Source: Beijerinckia mobilis
GTDB lineage: Bacteria; Pseudomonadota; Alphaproteobacteria; Rhizobiales; Beijerinckiaceae
Assembly (NCBI RefSeq): GCF_000745425.1
Contig: NZ_JQJH01000003.1
Coordinates: forward strand, 62,001-126,000
Reading direction: 5' to 3'
DNA: 64,000 nt
In this document: piece after piece, positions 63,939 to 64,000 of the stretch
Layout of the letters: each line of letters begins with the position of its first letter
Position numbering within the stretch: the first letter of the stretch is position 1
Translations under genes and position numbers: made by a program
The notes under the pieces: generated by a model
The model's database searches: none
What the model was told of the DNA's origin: nothing
Seen by the model: only the letters and a program-made list of their open reading frames with translations

Positions 63939-64000
63939 GCGACGATCGCGGATGCAAATCGCGCGATTACGAATTTTTGTTCGTCCAAAGGCATTCTTAT

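Overview
The window looks like chromosome of an alphaproteobacterium of the order Hyphomicrobiales (Rhizobiales), most likely Beijerinckiaceae; a Beijerinckia-type genome is an inference from gene content and moderate GC. The basis is the block rpoZ-rsh-pdxJ-acpS-lepB-rnc-era, the alaS-recA neighbourhood, the start of a nuo operon, a phasin, and protein sequences that read as rhizobial throughout.

Layout. 0-3.3 kb: end of a DUF2092 gene, a decayed gene just after it, glycerate kinase, a family 5 uracil-DNA glycosylase and a NYN-domain protein. 3.8-10.6 kb: a tight housekeeping operon for stringent response, pyridoxal phosphate, ACP activation, signal peptidase, RNase III and Era. 10.9-17.4 kb: a Gdx/SugE exporter, an AT-rich GMC-type oxidoreductase (likely acquired), a CBS protein, an ssuACB sulfonate importer and a glycine-rich secreted protein. 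17.5-22.3 kb: ndk, oxyR, a LysR regulator divergent from an SDR gene, and an ahpC-ahpD peroxide pair. 23.2-29.1 kb: a GH144-like beta-1,2-glucanase, an ABC-F ATPase, and mntH facing mntR with a candidate MntR operator between. 29.3-34.1 kb: accessory region with a superinfection-immunity-like membrane protein, secreted and coiled-coil small proteins, a Cys-tRNA deacylase, a methyltransferase, and a phage-type control region (XRE repressor, three palindromic operators, divergent HTH and DUF6362-like genes).

35.1-38.4 kb is the most unusual part. The 3' end of tRNA-Pro(CGG) is duplicated 3.3 kb away. Between the two copies lie a broken tyrosine integrase next to the tRNA, what reads as a fragment of a T7-type single-subunit RNA polymerase, an IS110-type transposase fragment, and one intact DUF535/VirK-like gene. 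I read it as the remnant of an integrative podovirus-like element.

38.5-49.9 kb: branched-chain amino acid genes ilvB-ilvH and ilvC, with a leader peptide and attenuator ahead of ilvB; a ZntB-type transporter; the ycjX-ycjF pair; a SixA-like phosphatase; a phasin; a DUF1328 protein. 50.4-57.7 kb: alaS, recA with a near-consensus LexA site, several poorly known proteins, and tRNA-Asp. 58.9-63.9 kb: nuoABCDEF of respiratory complex I.

Two families of intergenic palindromes recur across the window: one with GGAGC..TCGGA arms (five clear and two divergent copies), and one with a TTGATCCCAAC-type arm (two copies, one inside the nuo operon). They are the main structure that the genes do not explain.
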